A program made the position numbers and the translations under genes. Below the pieces are notes generated by a model. That model made no database searches and had not been told where the DNA came from. It was given only the letters and a program-made list of their open reading frames with translations. A stretch of DNA of 64,000 nt, taken from an uncultured Bacteroidales bacterium. Lineage in GTDB: Bacteria; Bacteroidota; Bacteroidia; Bacteroidales; F082. Shown here in pieces: positions 53,896 through 64,000 of the stretch (positions are counted from its first letter, which is position 1; every line of letters starts with the position of its first letter). Where the stretch lies: NCBI GenBank assembly GCA_937896895.1, contig CALBNV010000101.1, positions 3,630 through 67,629 on the forward strand, in the 5' to 3' direction.

Positions 53896-55278
53896 ATGTC
53901 GAATCAGGCGAAATATGATTCTCTCAGAGAGAGATTCGCTGTTTTCTGCTTCCAAAAGTACGAATATTTTCTGGAAGACGGGATGTTTTTCGCAAAATTT
54001 AATTTTTCGCTTTGTGAAGAATATCAAGCTGGTGACAGAAATAATGCGATAGAGTTCAATCCATGCTTTGAGATTCCGGCGCGTCGTTTTTATCAATGGG
54101 AAGCAATCCCGAAGGAAATTCTTGATATTCTCGTTTTCAACATCGGCATGATTGAACTTGTGAGTTATTGGAAAATTGCCTGTCCGAAGAAAGTGGTTGT
54201 TAAGCCATATCATCTTGATGATGAACAGATTAAGTGGTGGAAAAAACTGTATTTCAATGGTCTCGGCGAATTTTTCTATGTGAATGGAATAGAGACGGAT
54301 TTTGACGATTTCATGAAAATTGAGACAGATTTTTCTGCTGATGCCGATTGTCATGAATCAGATTTTTCTTTTGAAGAGCGGACTTTGGTGCCGGTCGGCG
54401 GAGGCAAGGACTCTGTCGTAACCTTGGAGGCGCTTAGGGAAAAGATTGACATTATCCCGTTGATTATCAATCCGAGAGGTGCGACGAGAGACTGCGTCAA
54501 TGCAGCCGGTTTCACTGAAGACGACACTGTTGTCATCAACAGGACTCTTGACCCAGTGATGCTTGAGATGAACAAGCAAGGCTATCTCAACGGCCATACT
54601 CCGTTCTCGGCCATGCTCGCGTTCTACACGGTTCTGCTTGGCTTTGCTACGGGAAGCAGATATATCGCGCTGTCAAACGAGTCGTCGGCGAACGAACCGA
54701 CCGTGCCTGATACCGAGATAAACCATCAATACAGTAAGTCGGTCGCGTTCGAGGATGATTTCAGAAGTTACATTTCAAAATATGTAAATGCTGATATTCA
54801 ATATTTTAGCTTCTTAAGACCGCTCAATGAACTGCAGATAGCAAAGATTTTCAGCAGGGCGAAAAACTATCACAGGGTCTTCAGAAGCTGCAATGTCGGC
54901 TCCAAGAACGACTCGTGGTGCGGGCGTTGCCCGAAATGCCTGTTCACGTGGCTTGCGTTGTCGCCTTTTCTGAAAAGAGATGAACTTGCAGGCATTTTCG
55001 GGAAAGACCTGTTGAAAGACAATGAGTTGGCCGCGACTTTGGAGAAACTTGACGGGACGGCGGAGGTGAAACCTTTTGAGTGCGTCGGGACAGTGGGTGA
55101 GGTGTCGGCTTGTATTGAGTATATCGTGCAACATGATGATAATCTGCAAGATACAATTCTGGACGGCCGTACCTCAAAAGCTGAGATGTCGGTCGGTGAT
55201 TATATTGGTCAGTTTGATGAAAAAAACAATTTACCAGCATTGTTTGAGAAAATACTGAAGGAGAAATTGAATGGTTAA
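53896..55278 (+). CDS. murL: MurL-like UDP-MurNAc-L-Ala-L-Glu epimerase (PP-loop ATPase)
   Basis: A 460-residue PP-loop protein with ATP-binding VPVGGGKDSVVT (residues 166-177), a following LIINPRG segment, a SNESSANEPT segment and a CxxC-bearing WCGRCPKCLFTWLAL segment. In Xanthomonas MurL uses ATP to epimerise the terminal L-Glu of UDP-MurNAc-L-Ala-L-Glu, made by MurD2. The gene directly overlaps (8 bases) a MurD-like ligase with non-standard C-terminal motifs, the same pairing. The call rests on this pairing plus the PP-loop; no experimental proof in this organism. Confidence 0.75.
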   Translation: MSNQAKYDSLRERFAVFCFQKYEYFLEDGMFFAKFNFSLCEEYQAGDRNNAIEFNPCFEIPARRFYQWEAIPKEILDILVFNIGMIELVSYWKIACPKKVVVKPYHLDDEQIKWWKKLYFNGLGEFFYVNGIETDFDDFMKIETDFSADADCHESDFSFEERTLVPVGGGKDSVVTLEALREKIDIIPLIINPRGATRDCVNAAGFTEDDTVVINRTLDPVMLEMNKQGYLNGHTPFSAMLAFYTVLLGFATGSRYIALSNESSANEPTVPDTEINHQYSKSVAFEDDFRSYISKYVNADIQYFSFLRPLNELQIAKIFSRAKNYHRVFRSCNVGSKNDSWCGRCPKCLFTWLALSPFLKRDELAGIFGKDLLKDNELAATLEKLDGTAEVKPFECVGTVGEVSACIEYIVQHDDNLQDTILDGRTSKAEMSVGDYIGQFDEKNNLPALFEKILKEKLNG

Positions 55279-56554
55279 TATCAATGTCATATTCAAGAGG
55301 TTACGTGGGAAAAGCATCCTGATTCTCGGTTTCGGAAGAGAAGGGAGGTCGTCGTTGGCGTTTGTCAGGAAATTCCTGCCTCATGCTGTTGTCGGTGTCG
55401 CCGATGGCAATGCCGCCGTGCTTGCAGGATTGGAAGAAAAATATAATGTGGAAACTTATTCGGGCGAGAATTATCTTGATGCGGTGAATGATTATGATAT
55501 AGTGCTTAAGACACCTGGTATCTCATTGAAAGACAAGGCCGTTGATTTATCAAAGATCACTTCGCAAACCGATTTGTTCCTTGAGGAGTTTCACGACAGA
55601 ATCATTGGCGTGACGGGCACGAAAGGCAAAAGCACGACATCAACCTTAATCTCGCATCTTCTGAAAGAGTCGGGGAGAGATGTTTTCCTCGTCGGAAATA
55701 TCGGCGTTCCTGTCTTTGACGTCATCGAGCAGCTGACGCAAAACTCAGTGATAGTGTTTGAGTTATCTGCACATCAGCTTCAATTCATACACCGAAGCCC
55801 GCATGTCGGCATTCTGCTGAATGTTTTTGAGGAACATCTTGACCATTTCGGGACGTTGGATGCATATAAAAACGCCAAGTTGAACATTGTCAGGAAGATG
55901 GGCGAAGGCGACTGGGCGGTCACGAGAAATGAATTGTCATTCGACCTTGCCGATTCGTCGGCGCATATAATAGATTACGAATATTATGATTTTGGCGTTG
56001 ATTGGGAGAACATCCCGTTGAAAGGCGAGCATAACAAGTTGAATGTCAATGCGGCACTGTGTGCCTGCTATGCTTGCGGCATCCCTGTCGATGAGCTGAT
56101 CCCGCATCTTTACACGTTCCGTCCGCTTGAGCACAGACAGGAGTTGGTCGGCACATTCGGCGGCGTCACGTTTTACAACGACAGCATCTCGACCATTCCG
56201 CAGGCTGCCATAGCTGCCGTTGAAACGATAAAAAACGTGAGATTTCTTCTCCTTGGCGGATACGACCGCGAAATCAACTATTCGCCGCTGATTGAATATC
56301 TGATGAAGAACAAGGTTGAGCATTTGCTTTTTACGGGCAACGCCGGAAAACGGATGATGTTGATGCTCAAAGATGCTGGCTATAAAGGTGATATGATGAT
56401 CTTCGCAAATCTTCCGGAGGCGTTCTCGATAATTCGGTCAAAAGCTAAAATTGGTGACGTATGCCTCCTTTCACCAGCGGCGGCGAGCTACGACCAATAT
56501 AAGAACTTTGAGGAACGAGGAAGGAAATTCAAGGAACTGGCTGAAAAGTTTTAG
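55271..56554 (+). CDS. murD2: MurD2-like UDP-MurNAc-L-alanine--L-glutamate ligase
   Basis: A 427-residue Mur ligase. Segments: ILILGFGREGRSSL (N-terminal dinucleotide fold), LKTPGISL, P-loop GTKGKSTT (116-123), ELSAHQLQF and C-terminal FYNDSISTIPQAA, where classical MurD has a DDSKATN-type motif. The altered P-loop Asn-to-Lys and altered C-terminal motif set it apart from housekeeping MurD. It overlaps murL by 8 bases. It should add L-Glu to UDP-MurNAc-L-Ala, with MurL then inverting the residue. Confidence 0.75.
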   Translation: MVNINVIFKRLRGKSILILGFGREGRSSLAFVRKFLPHAVVGVADGNAAVLAGLEEKYNVETYSGENYLDAVNDYDIVLKTPGISLKDKAVDLSKITSQTDLFLEEFHDRIIGVTGTKGKSTTSTLISHLLKESGRDVFLVGNIGVPVFDVIEQLTQNSVIVFELSAHQLQFIHRSPHVGILLNVFEEHLDHFGTLDAYKNAKLNIVRKMGEGDWAVTRNELSFDLADSSAHIIDYEYYDFGVDWENIPLKGEHNKLNVNAALCACYACGIPVDELIPHLYTFRPLEHRQELVGTFGGVTFYNDSISTIPQAAIAAVETIKNVRFLLLGGYDREINYSPLIEYLMKNKVEHLLFTGNAGKRMMLMLKDAGYKGDMMIFANLPEAFSIIRSKAKIGDVCLLSPAAASYDQYKNFEERGRKFKELAEKF

Positions 56555-56583
56555 CAAAAAACAGGCCGCTGCAAAACAGCGAC
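56555..56583 (-). terminator. Terminator of the lipoprotein gene
   Basis: On the minus strand the stem GGTCGCTG/CAGCGGCC (one mismatch) with a TTTTG loop is followed by a six-T run. It lies between the lipoprotein gene stop and the facing murD2 stop. Confidence 0.65.
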
Positions 56584-56621
56584 CCGCTCGATGCTATGAT
56601 TCAGCGTGTGATGCTTGTCGC

Positions 56622-57392
56622 TTATTGAAAGTAAGGTGAAGACGGACGTGAGGGAATAAACGGAGTGCCGCCGTCATCGTCCTTCCCGAAATTCATGTAA
56701 TAGAAGAGCCATGTGTCATGGTAAGGAGGCTCGTCTGCCTTGTTTGCGTCGTTGTATCTGCCGCAGATGATGCTCGGGTTTGACTTCTTCTGATAGATGT
56801 AATAGATGGAGTCGGCGGCTGGCTCTAAGGTGTCATAAGGGATGAAATCTTCTGTAAGGTATCTTTCGAGAAGCGTGTTCACATCGTCAATGATGAAGAC
56901 ATGTGACTCGGCGTAATTCCCTGATTGTGAAAAAAGGAAGTTCATCTGGGTGCATGCGTATGAGACAAACATGCTCGTCTGGTTGTAGTTGCCGTAAATA
57001 TACACTGAGTCTCCCAAGATATAATCAGGGTTTCCGTGTTTTGCGCGGATGTCGGCTTTCGAGCAGCCGAAGTTGAAAGAAGGCTCTTTGAACAACCTGA
57101 CATTCACCGGAATCCTCAGCGTTTCGTGACCGTTGTCCAACTCAATCTCGCCGCTGCCGACGTTCTTGCCTTTGATTTTCAGCCCGTCGATGACAGTTAT
57201 GTATTTGTCATTTAATGATTTAACAGTCACTGGATACTCTGAACTGACATTGAGAGTCAGCTCATCAAGCAATGCCATCTCTATAGGGTTCTCACCTAAA
57301 TATTCGAGTTTTGTGTTTGTGTCTTCCTTTTTCTTGCAGTTTGTCGTCAAGATTAGGCATAAAATTGCCATCAAAATCAGCGGTTTTTTCAT
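56622..57392 (-). CDS. Unknown lipoprotein
   Basis: A 256-residue protein, start ATG 57392, with a clear lipoprotein signal ending L-T-T-N-C. The N-terminal half has a bacterial Ig-like strand pattern (EIELDNGHETLRIPVNVRLF), the C-terminal half a segment with FVSYACTQMNFLFSQSGNY quoted in part. No family recognised. It lies opposite gcvP, from which it is separated by a divergent promoter region. Confidence 0.75.
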   Translation of the reverse strand: MKKPLILMAILCLILTTNCKKKEDTNTKLEYLGENPIEMALLDELTLNVSSEYPVTVKSLNDKYITVIDGLKIKGKNVGSGEIELDNGHETLRIPVNVRLFKEPSFNFGCSKADIRAKHGNPDYILGDSVYIYGNYNQTSMFVSYACTQMNFLFSQSGNYAESHVFIIDDVNTLLERYLTEDFIPYDTLEPAADSIYYIYQKKSNPSIICGRYNDANKADEPPYHDTWLFYYMNFGKDDDGGTPFIPSRPSSPYFQ

Positions 57393-57481
57393 AATAATGT
57401 GTGTCTTATGTATATGTATCGTATAACTTTTATTTTTTGCAAAATTATAAAAATTCTTTTCCCATGTTAGATAAAATATCA

Positions 57482-57489
57482 TAAATTTG
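57482..57489 (+). promoter_or_regulatory. Candidate -7 box of the gcvP promoter
   Basis: TAAATTTG followed by CACG, 39 bases before the gcvP ATG, fits TAnnTTTG. Confidence 0.5.
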
Positions 57490-57527
57490 CACGTTTTGAA
57501 ATTAATTACAAATTAACATATAATTAT

Positions 57528-60392
<2,865 letters not shown>

Positions 60393-60398
60393 AATCCA

Positions 60399-60436
60399 GT
60401 AGGGGACAAGGATTACTTTGTCCCCTACATTTTTTA
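60399..60436 (+). terminator. Rho-independent terminator after gcvP
   Basis: A perfect 11-bp stem GTAGGGGACAA/TTGTCCCCTAC (8-base loop) is followed by A and six T. Only 6 bases after the gcvP stop. Confidence 0.92.
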
Positions 60437-60457
60437 TATTTAACCAAATCCAAAATT

Positions 60458-60895
60458 ATGAATGTTGATAAAACCGTTGAAGTCGGTAAATTTGGGCCGA
60501 TTTATAAACAATTTTCAGGAAAACCCAAAGAAGCTATCAAATTTCTACGTAAAACAAAAAATGGCGAGTGCGTAAATGCTCTTCACCGTGATGACATAGG
60601 AGATATAGACATTGTGTGGGGAGAGGTTACAGATCCGATAAAACATAAAGGTTATGGATTGGCTCACATCATTGATAAACATGAAAAGGAAATCAATCGG
60701 CTTGGGTTTGATATTGAAGATTTTATTCCGATCGTTGTTCAATTTGGAAATTTTAATCTTAAAAAATCAGACAGCCAAAAAAGAGTTTTTGAAAGTGAGG
60801 GATTCCGTTTCGTCATTGCTTTGGAATCTGAAACCGGAGGGAAAATAAAGAAATGGCTTCTGACTGCTTTTGATATTATAAAAAGACCGAAGTAG
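60458..60895 (+). CDS. PBECR-like nuclease-domain protein
   Basis: A 145-residue protein (start ATG 60458; the frame runs on upstream through the gcvP terminator). It has GKFGPIYKQFSGKPKEAIKF, a DIDIVWGE strand and GYGLAHIIDKHEKEI, an L-x-H-I-x-x-K-H pattern seen in the phage Barnase-EndoU-ColicinE5-RelE-like (PBECR) nucleases that are usually C-terminal toxin domains. Here it is free-standing, with no visible immunity gene. AT-rich compared with gcvP. Function is inferred from motif memory. Confidence 0.6.
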   Translation: MNVDKTVEVGKFGPIYKQFSGKPKEAIKFLRKTKNGECVNALHRDDIGDIDIVWGEVTDPIKHKGYGLAHIIDKHEKEINRLGFDIEDFIPIVVQFGNFNLKKSDSQKRVFESEGFRFVIALESETGGKIKKWLLTAFDIIKRPK

Positions 60896-60988
60896 AACTT
60901 CGGTCTGATTTTTTCGTCACTGTCAAAAACATCGACGCTGACAGTCTTCGTTACCTGCGCTGTATGGTAAAACGATGCTGCAAAGATA
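60880..60988 (-). ncRNA. Possible small RNA on the minus strand
   Basis: A TATCTTTG -7 box on the minus strand (60981-60988) points away from any annotated gene. About 95 bases downstream lies the bidirectional terminator at 60885-60914; between them is a hairpin ACTGTCA/TGACAGT. This is the layout of an sRNA gene, but there is no independent evidence. Confidence 0.3.
60885..60914. terminator. Bidirectional terminator at the PBECR gene end
   Basis: The stem GACCGAAG/CTTCGGTC overlaps the stop codon (60893-60895), with TGATTTTTT on the plus side and TTTTT on the minus side. It could serve the PBECR gene and a minus-strand transcript from 60981. Confidence 0.8.
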
Positions 60989-61128
60989 CAATTATTTTTT
61001 AACTGAAAAACTTTTTCAAAAAAAATATTCTCCTGTTTTCTTTTTTGGAAAAACTATGTAATATGACTTGATGAATACTTTTAGTGATTTTTTTTATGAA
61101 TTTATCACCAAAAATGCATATTAAATCT

Positions 61129-61136
61129 TATTTTTG
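61129..61136 (+). promoter_or_regulatory. Candidate -7 box before a gene remnant
   Basis: TATTTTTG followed by CAAA, 20 bases before the remnant ATG at 61157, fits TAnnTTTG. The rest of 60896-61156 is AT-rich; besides the possible sRNA above I see nothing else in it. Confidence 0.4.
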
Positions 61137-61156
61137 CAAAAAATTAATAAAAGTGT

Positions 61157-61300
61157 ATGGAAAACGATATTCGTTGGCTGCAAAGACTTGATAATTACCA
61201 TAAGGCATGTGCGAAATTATTTGAAGTGACCGATACGAGGTTTATAGAAAAATTTATGAATAATATGCTGAACTGCTGCGGGATTTTGATGCCAAATTAG
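61157..61300 (+). pseudogene. Remnant of an HI0074-like nucleotidyltransferase-substrate-binding gene
   Basis: A 47-codon frame begins MENDIRWLQRLDNYHKACAK, similar to the start of HI0074-type proteins (MenT/MNT antitoxin-like partners), then diverges and stops. A second frame just after (61264-61353) reads YAELLRDFDAKLVVEKNRLE, also protein-like without a start. So this is probably a broken gene or two pieces. Similarity is from memory and short. Confidence 0.4.
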
Positions 61301-61355
61301 TTGTTGAAAAGAACAGACTTGAAAATGAATGGGCTATTTTCTCCTCGGAATGATG

Positions 61356-61363
61356 TATCTTTG
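61356..61363 (+). promoter_or_regulatory. Candidate -7 box of the DUF1016 gene
   Basis: TATCTTTG followed by CAAT, 24 bases before the ATG, fits TAnnTTTG. Confidence 0.5.
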
Positions 61364-61386
61364 CAATCAGAATCAATACTTTTAAA

Positions 61387-62487
61387 ATGAACAATATTGA
61401 AAAAACAAATTGCAACACTATTGTTGCTGAGATTAGGAAAATTATTAAACAAGGTCGTGGTCAGGCGTATGCTGCCATCAACGCTTCCATGATTTTTACG
61501 TACTGGAATGTCGGCCGTCGCATCGTCGAGGAAGAACAACATGGCGCGGCGCGTGCTGAGTACGGACAAGAACTCATCAAGAATCTTGCACGAGATCTGG
61601 TTGGAGATTTTGGCGAAAATTTCAATGAGCGCCGACTTCGCAGTTATCGGCAGTTTTATTTGTATTTCAATGACTTGGAGATTTGGCACTCGCGAGTGCC
61701 AAATCTTTCTTGGACACATTTCCGCCATCTTCTTCGTGTCGATGATGAACGCGCAAGATTATGGTATTTGAAGGAGGCATCCGAACAGTTGTGGAGTACG
61801 CGGGAATTGGAACGCAATATAAACACGCAGTATTATTATCGTCTTTTGGCAAATCAGAAAGACAAAACCAAAGAAGTTGTTGATATACATTCTTCTGTCA
61901 ATACCCAAATTGACAAGACGGAGTTTGTCAAAAATCCTGTTGTCGCCGAGTTTCTTGGGATGAAACACGACAAGTATTTCGTCGAGACTGAATTGGAGGA
62001 CGCCATAATCAGTCATATTGAAAAATTTCTCATGGAGATTGGCAAAGGTTATGCACTTGTTGACAGACAGAAACACATTCCGACCGGTCAGAATGATTAT
62101 TTCATCGATCTTGTCTTTTACAATTATATCCTGAATTGTTTCATACTTGTCGATCTGAAAACGGATAAAATTTCATATCAGGATGTCGGACAAATGGATA
62201 TGTATTGCAAGATGTTCGATGAGAAATTCCGGCCGGAAGGTCACAACCCGACTTTTGGCATAATCCTTTGTGCCGACACTGATGAAGATGTCGCTCGCTA
62301 TTCGACGTTGAACGGCAGCGACCATATCTTTCAGGCAAAGTATATGCTCTATGTCCCTACAAAAGAACAACTTAAGATGGAGATAGAACGCGAGACGGAA
62401 ATCTATCGTCTTCAGCAGGAAGGCTATACGGCTTGTGAAAGTCAGGCTATTTATCAGAGAAAATGTGATGAAATAACAGAAAAATAA
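61387..62487 (+). CDS. PDDEXK-like nuclease, YhcG/DUF1016 family
   Basis: A 366-residue protein. The N-terminal DUF1016 segment (AINASMIFTYWNVGRRIVEEE, quoted in part, and LSWTHFRHLLRV) is followed by a PDDEXK nuclease domain: FLMEIGKGYALVDRQKH, YFIDLVFYN, FILVDLKTDKI. It is common as an accessory gene, often near toxin-antitoxin or restriction genes. The catalytic D...(D/E)xK residues appear present. It is AT-rich relative to aroQ, which follows by 6 bases. Confidence 0.9.
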   Translation: MNNIEKTNCNTIVAEIRKIIKQGRGQAYAAINASMIFTYWNVGRRIVEEEQHGAARAEYGQELIKNLARDLVGDFGENFNERRLRSYRQFYLYFNDLEIWHSRVPNLSWTHFRHLLRVDDERARLWYLKEASEQLWSTRELERNINTQYYYRLLANQKDKTKEVVDIHSSVNTQIDKTEFVKNPVVAEFLGMKHDKYFVETELEDAIISHIEKFLMEIGKGYALVDRQKHIPTGQNDYFIDLVFYNYILNCFILVDLKTDKISYQDVGQMDMYCKMFDEKFRPEGHNPTFGIILCADTDEDVARYSTLNGSDHIFQAKYMLYVPTKEQLKMEIERETEIYRLQQEGYTACESQAIYQRKCDEITEK

Positions 62488-62493
62488 ATTATT

Positions 62494-62916
62494 ATGAAAA
62501 TACTTGTTTTAAATGGTCCGAACCTGAACCTTATCGGGAAACGTGAGCCGGAAATATATGGCACTCAATCACTTGACGATTACATCTGGGAAATGGAGAA
62601 ACGCTTCCCTGAGCATGAGATATTCAGTTTCCAGTCGAATCACGAGGGCGTCTTGATCGACAAGTTGCAGGAGGCGATGGATGTTTACGACGGCGTCGTC
62701 ATCAATCCGGGCGGATATACGCACACGTCGATAGCCATTGCCGACACCATCCGCGCCATCAGAATACCTGTCGTGGAGGTGCATATCACGAACATCTTCG
62801 AGAGGGAGGAATACCGTCGCCGCTCGTTCACGAGCGAGGCCTGCGTGAAGGTCATCGCCGGCCACGGACTCAAAGGCTATGAGGAAGCCGTGGAGTTTTT
62901 AGTTGAAAGTTTGTAA
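62494..62916 (+). CDS. aroQ: 3-dehydroquinate dehydratase, type II
   Basis: A 140-residue shikimate-pathway enzyme. Family segments: LNGPNLNLIGKREPEIYG, FSFQSNHEGVLIDKL, VINPGGYTHTSIAIADTI, and EVHITNIFEREEYRR. The active-site Tyr and His are present. The stop codon (TAA, 62914-62916) lies in the TTTGTAAAG word of the following repeat tract. Confidence 0.96.
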   Translation: MKILVLNGPNLNLIGKREPEIYGTQSLDDYIWEMEKRFPEHEIFSFQSNHEGVLIDKLQEAMDVYDGVVINPGGYTHTSIAIADTIRAIRIPVVEVHITNIFEREEYRRRSFTSEACVKVIAGHGLKGYEEAVEFLVESL

Positions 62917-63027
62917 AGTAGAAAGTTTGTAAAGTAGAAAGTTATAAAGTTTGTAAAGTAGAAAGTTTATAAAGTAGAAAGTTTATAAAGTTTGTAAAGT
63001 TTGTAAAGTAGAAAGTTATAAAGTAAA
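62900..63027. repeat. AAAGTTTGTAAAGTAG tract between aroQ and the PEGA gene
   Basis: About ten copies of AGTAGAAAGTTTGTAAA-like words. It contains the aroQ stop codon and ends just before the PEGA gene start. Confidence 0.8.
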
Positions 63028-63033
63028 AATTAT

Positions 63034-64000
63034 ATGAGGGAAGTTATTACATTGAGACACATTTTAATATTGATTTGTGTGATGTTTTGGGGTGTTGCGT
63101 CGCAGGCGCAGAACACGTCGCCGGTGTATGCCATTGAGTTCAACAAGATACAGAACGGCATCATGGACGAAGGGAAGCTGCAGAAGAACCAACTCGAAGA
63201 TTACGACAACAACCCTGTCTGCCTGGTCAAGGTGAAGGCGCAGGGTTTCGACGAGGCGACGCTGCAGAAGCTGATCTTCGTGCCGCGCAACATCATGATA
63301 ATGCACAAGGCCTACGAGAACGGCGAGTACCGCCTTTATGTCTCGTCGAGGAAGTCGGGCTCCATCTTGATTAAATATCAGGGCGAGTACGAGTTCAAGC
63401 TGCCTTACAACCTCGAGCCGAAGAAAATCTACGAGCTTGTGTTGGGCATGGAGACAGCGACGCTCAACATCATCACCACGCCCGACAACGCGACGATATA
63501 TATTGACGATGAAAAAGTTGGAGTGGGGCACGGCAGCAAGTCGGTGTCGATAGGCGCTGAACACAAGTACAGGGTCGAGTGCGACGACTACATCACGGAG
63601 GAGAATGTCGTTGTATTCACGGAGAAGGAGAAGAAGGAGCTGAACATCGAGCTGCGCCCCGACTTCGGCTACATCACGGTGAAGAGCACGCCAGGCGGCG
63701 CGGAGGTGTATATCGACAAGAAAAAGGCCGGTGTCACGCCGTATCTAATGGAGAAGATAAAGCGCGGGCAGCATGTGGTGGAGGTGCGCAAGGAAGGCTA
63801 CGAGCCGTTCGCCAATGTGGTGACGATAAAGGCCGGAGAGATGAACAACCAATACGAAAACGTTGTGCTTGAGGCCGTGCGTGTGGCGACTGGCACACTC
63901 GTGCTCGAGTCTAACCCTTCGGGCGCGGTGATTACGATAGACGGGCGGCAGTACGGGCAGACGCCGAAGACGCTGACGGAGTTCCCCGCCGGGACATACA
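63034..64000 (+). CDS. Exported PEGA-domain protein (3' end outside window)
   Basis: At least 322 residues, open to the window edge. A Sec signal ends V-A-S-Q-A-Q near residue 26. A first domain (about 30-150) is followed by PEGA-type repeats: LNIITTPDNATIYIDDEKVG, ITVKSTPGGAEVYIDKKKAG and LVLESNPSGAVITIDGRQYG, each with the P-x-G/N-A-x-(V/I)-x-(I/V)-D pattern. PEGA proteins are surface or periplasmic, often binding wall polymers. Function unknown; C-terminus not seen. Confidence 0.88.
   Translation, partial: MREVITLRHILILICVMFWGVASQAQNTSPVYAIEFNKIQNGIMDEGKLQKNQLEDYDNNPVCLVKVKAQGFDEATLQKLIFVPRNIMIMHKAYENGEYRLYVSSRKSGSILIKYQGEYEFKLPYNLEPKKIYELVLGMETATLNIITTPDNATIYIDDEKVGVGHGSKSVSIGAEHKYRVECDDYITEENVVVFTEKEKKELNIELRPDFGYITVKSTPGGAEVYIDKKKAGVTPYLMEKIKRGQHVVEVRKEGYEPFANVVTIKAGEMNNQYENVVLEAVRVATGTLVLESNPSGAVITIDGRQYGQTPKTLTEFPAGTY

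Overview
The window looks like the chromosome of an anaerobic Bacteroidales-type bacterium (Bacteroidota). Direct signs are the type IX secretion genes gldJ, porU and porV side by side, lipoprotein signals of the Bacteroidota kind, recurrent TAnnTTTG(C) boxes in front of genes instead of Shine-Dalgarno sites, a fumarate reductase of the cytochrome b/flavoprotein/Fe-S type, and an electron-bifurcating [FeFe]-hydrogenase. No rRNA, tRNA, CRISPR array or complete insertion sequence was seen.

Layout. 1-9364 (minus strand): a truncated TamL/BamA-like outer-membrane assembly lipoprotein, folC, a TonB-ExbD-ExbB set, anmK, murF and gldJ. 9598-14620: porU and porV, then rpmH (bL34) facing them. 14793-16842: an M20 dipeptidase and a GNAT acetyltransferase. 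16842-20748: a minus-strand operon of an [FeFe]-hydrogenase-like Fe-S protein, two HATPase proteins, two DRTGG-like proteins and a PHP phosphoesterase, which resembles a redox or H2-sensing module. 20825-21926: queH and a PemK/MazF-type toxin-antitoxin pair. 22122-26657: the bifurcating hydrogenase operon, ending in a clear terminator. 26909-28656: a Fic protein flanked by operator-like repeats, a structured RNA that may switch, and a small HTH regulator.

28812-35879 is the most unusual region. Four precursor proteins with near-identical twin-arginine leaders and cysteine at every fourth residue (13 to 46 Cys each) are followed by a radical SAM/SPASM enzyme, a SPASM-like partner, two unknown exported proteins, a small modification-system protein, and tatA and tatC. 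From memory the enzymes resemble the CXXX-repeat peptide maturation families defined in silico. The simplest model is that the peptides are modified in the cytoplasm and exported folded through a co-encoded Tat translocase.

35900-45129: a DUF4143-type ATPase between direct repeats, a decayed relative, a MORN-repeat protein, a DASS (SLC13) transporter, frdCAB and a MATE exporter. 45362-53792: a Gfo/Idh/MocA oxidoreductase, a HEAT/DUF1080 protein, a thioredoxin-like protein, a GH3/beta-lactamase fusion and YqgE. 53896-56554: MurL-like and MurD2-like genes, implying the alternative route for placing D-glutamate in peptidoglycan. 56622-64000: a lipoprotein, gcvP, a small accessory patch (PBECR-like nuclease, gene remnants, DUF1016 nuclease), aroQ and a truncated PEGA protein.

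A second theme is intergenic tracts made of short words (such as ACTTTATAA, AACTCTCC or AGCTAAC), different at each locus. Several run into coding ends and supply stop or start codons.
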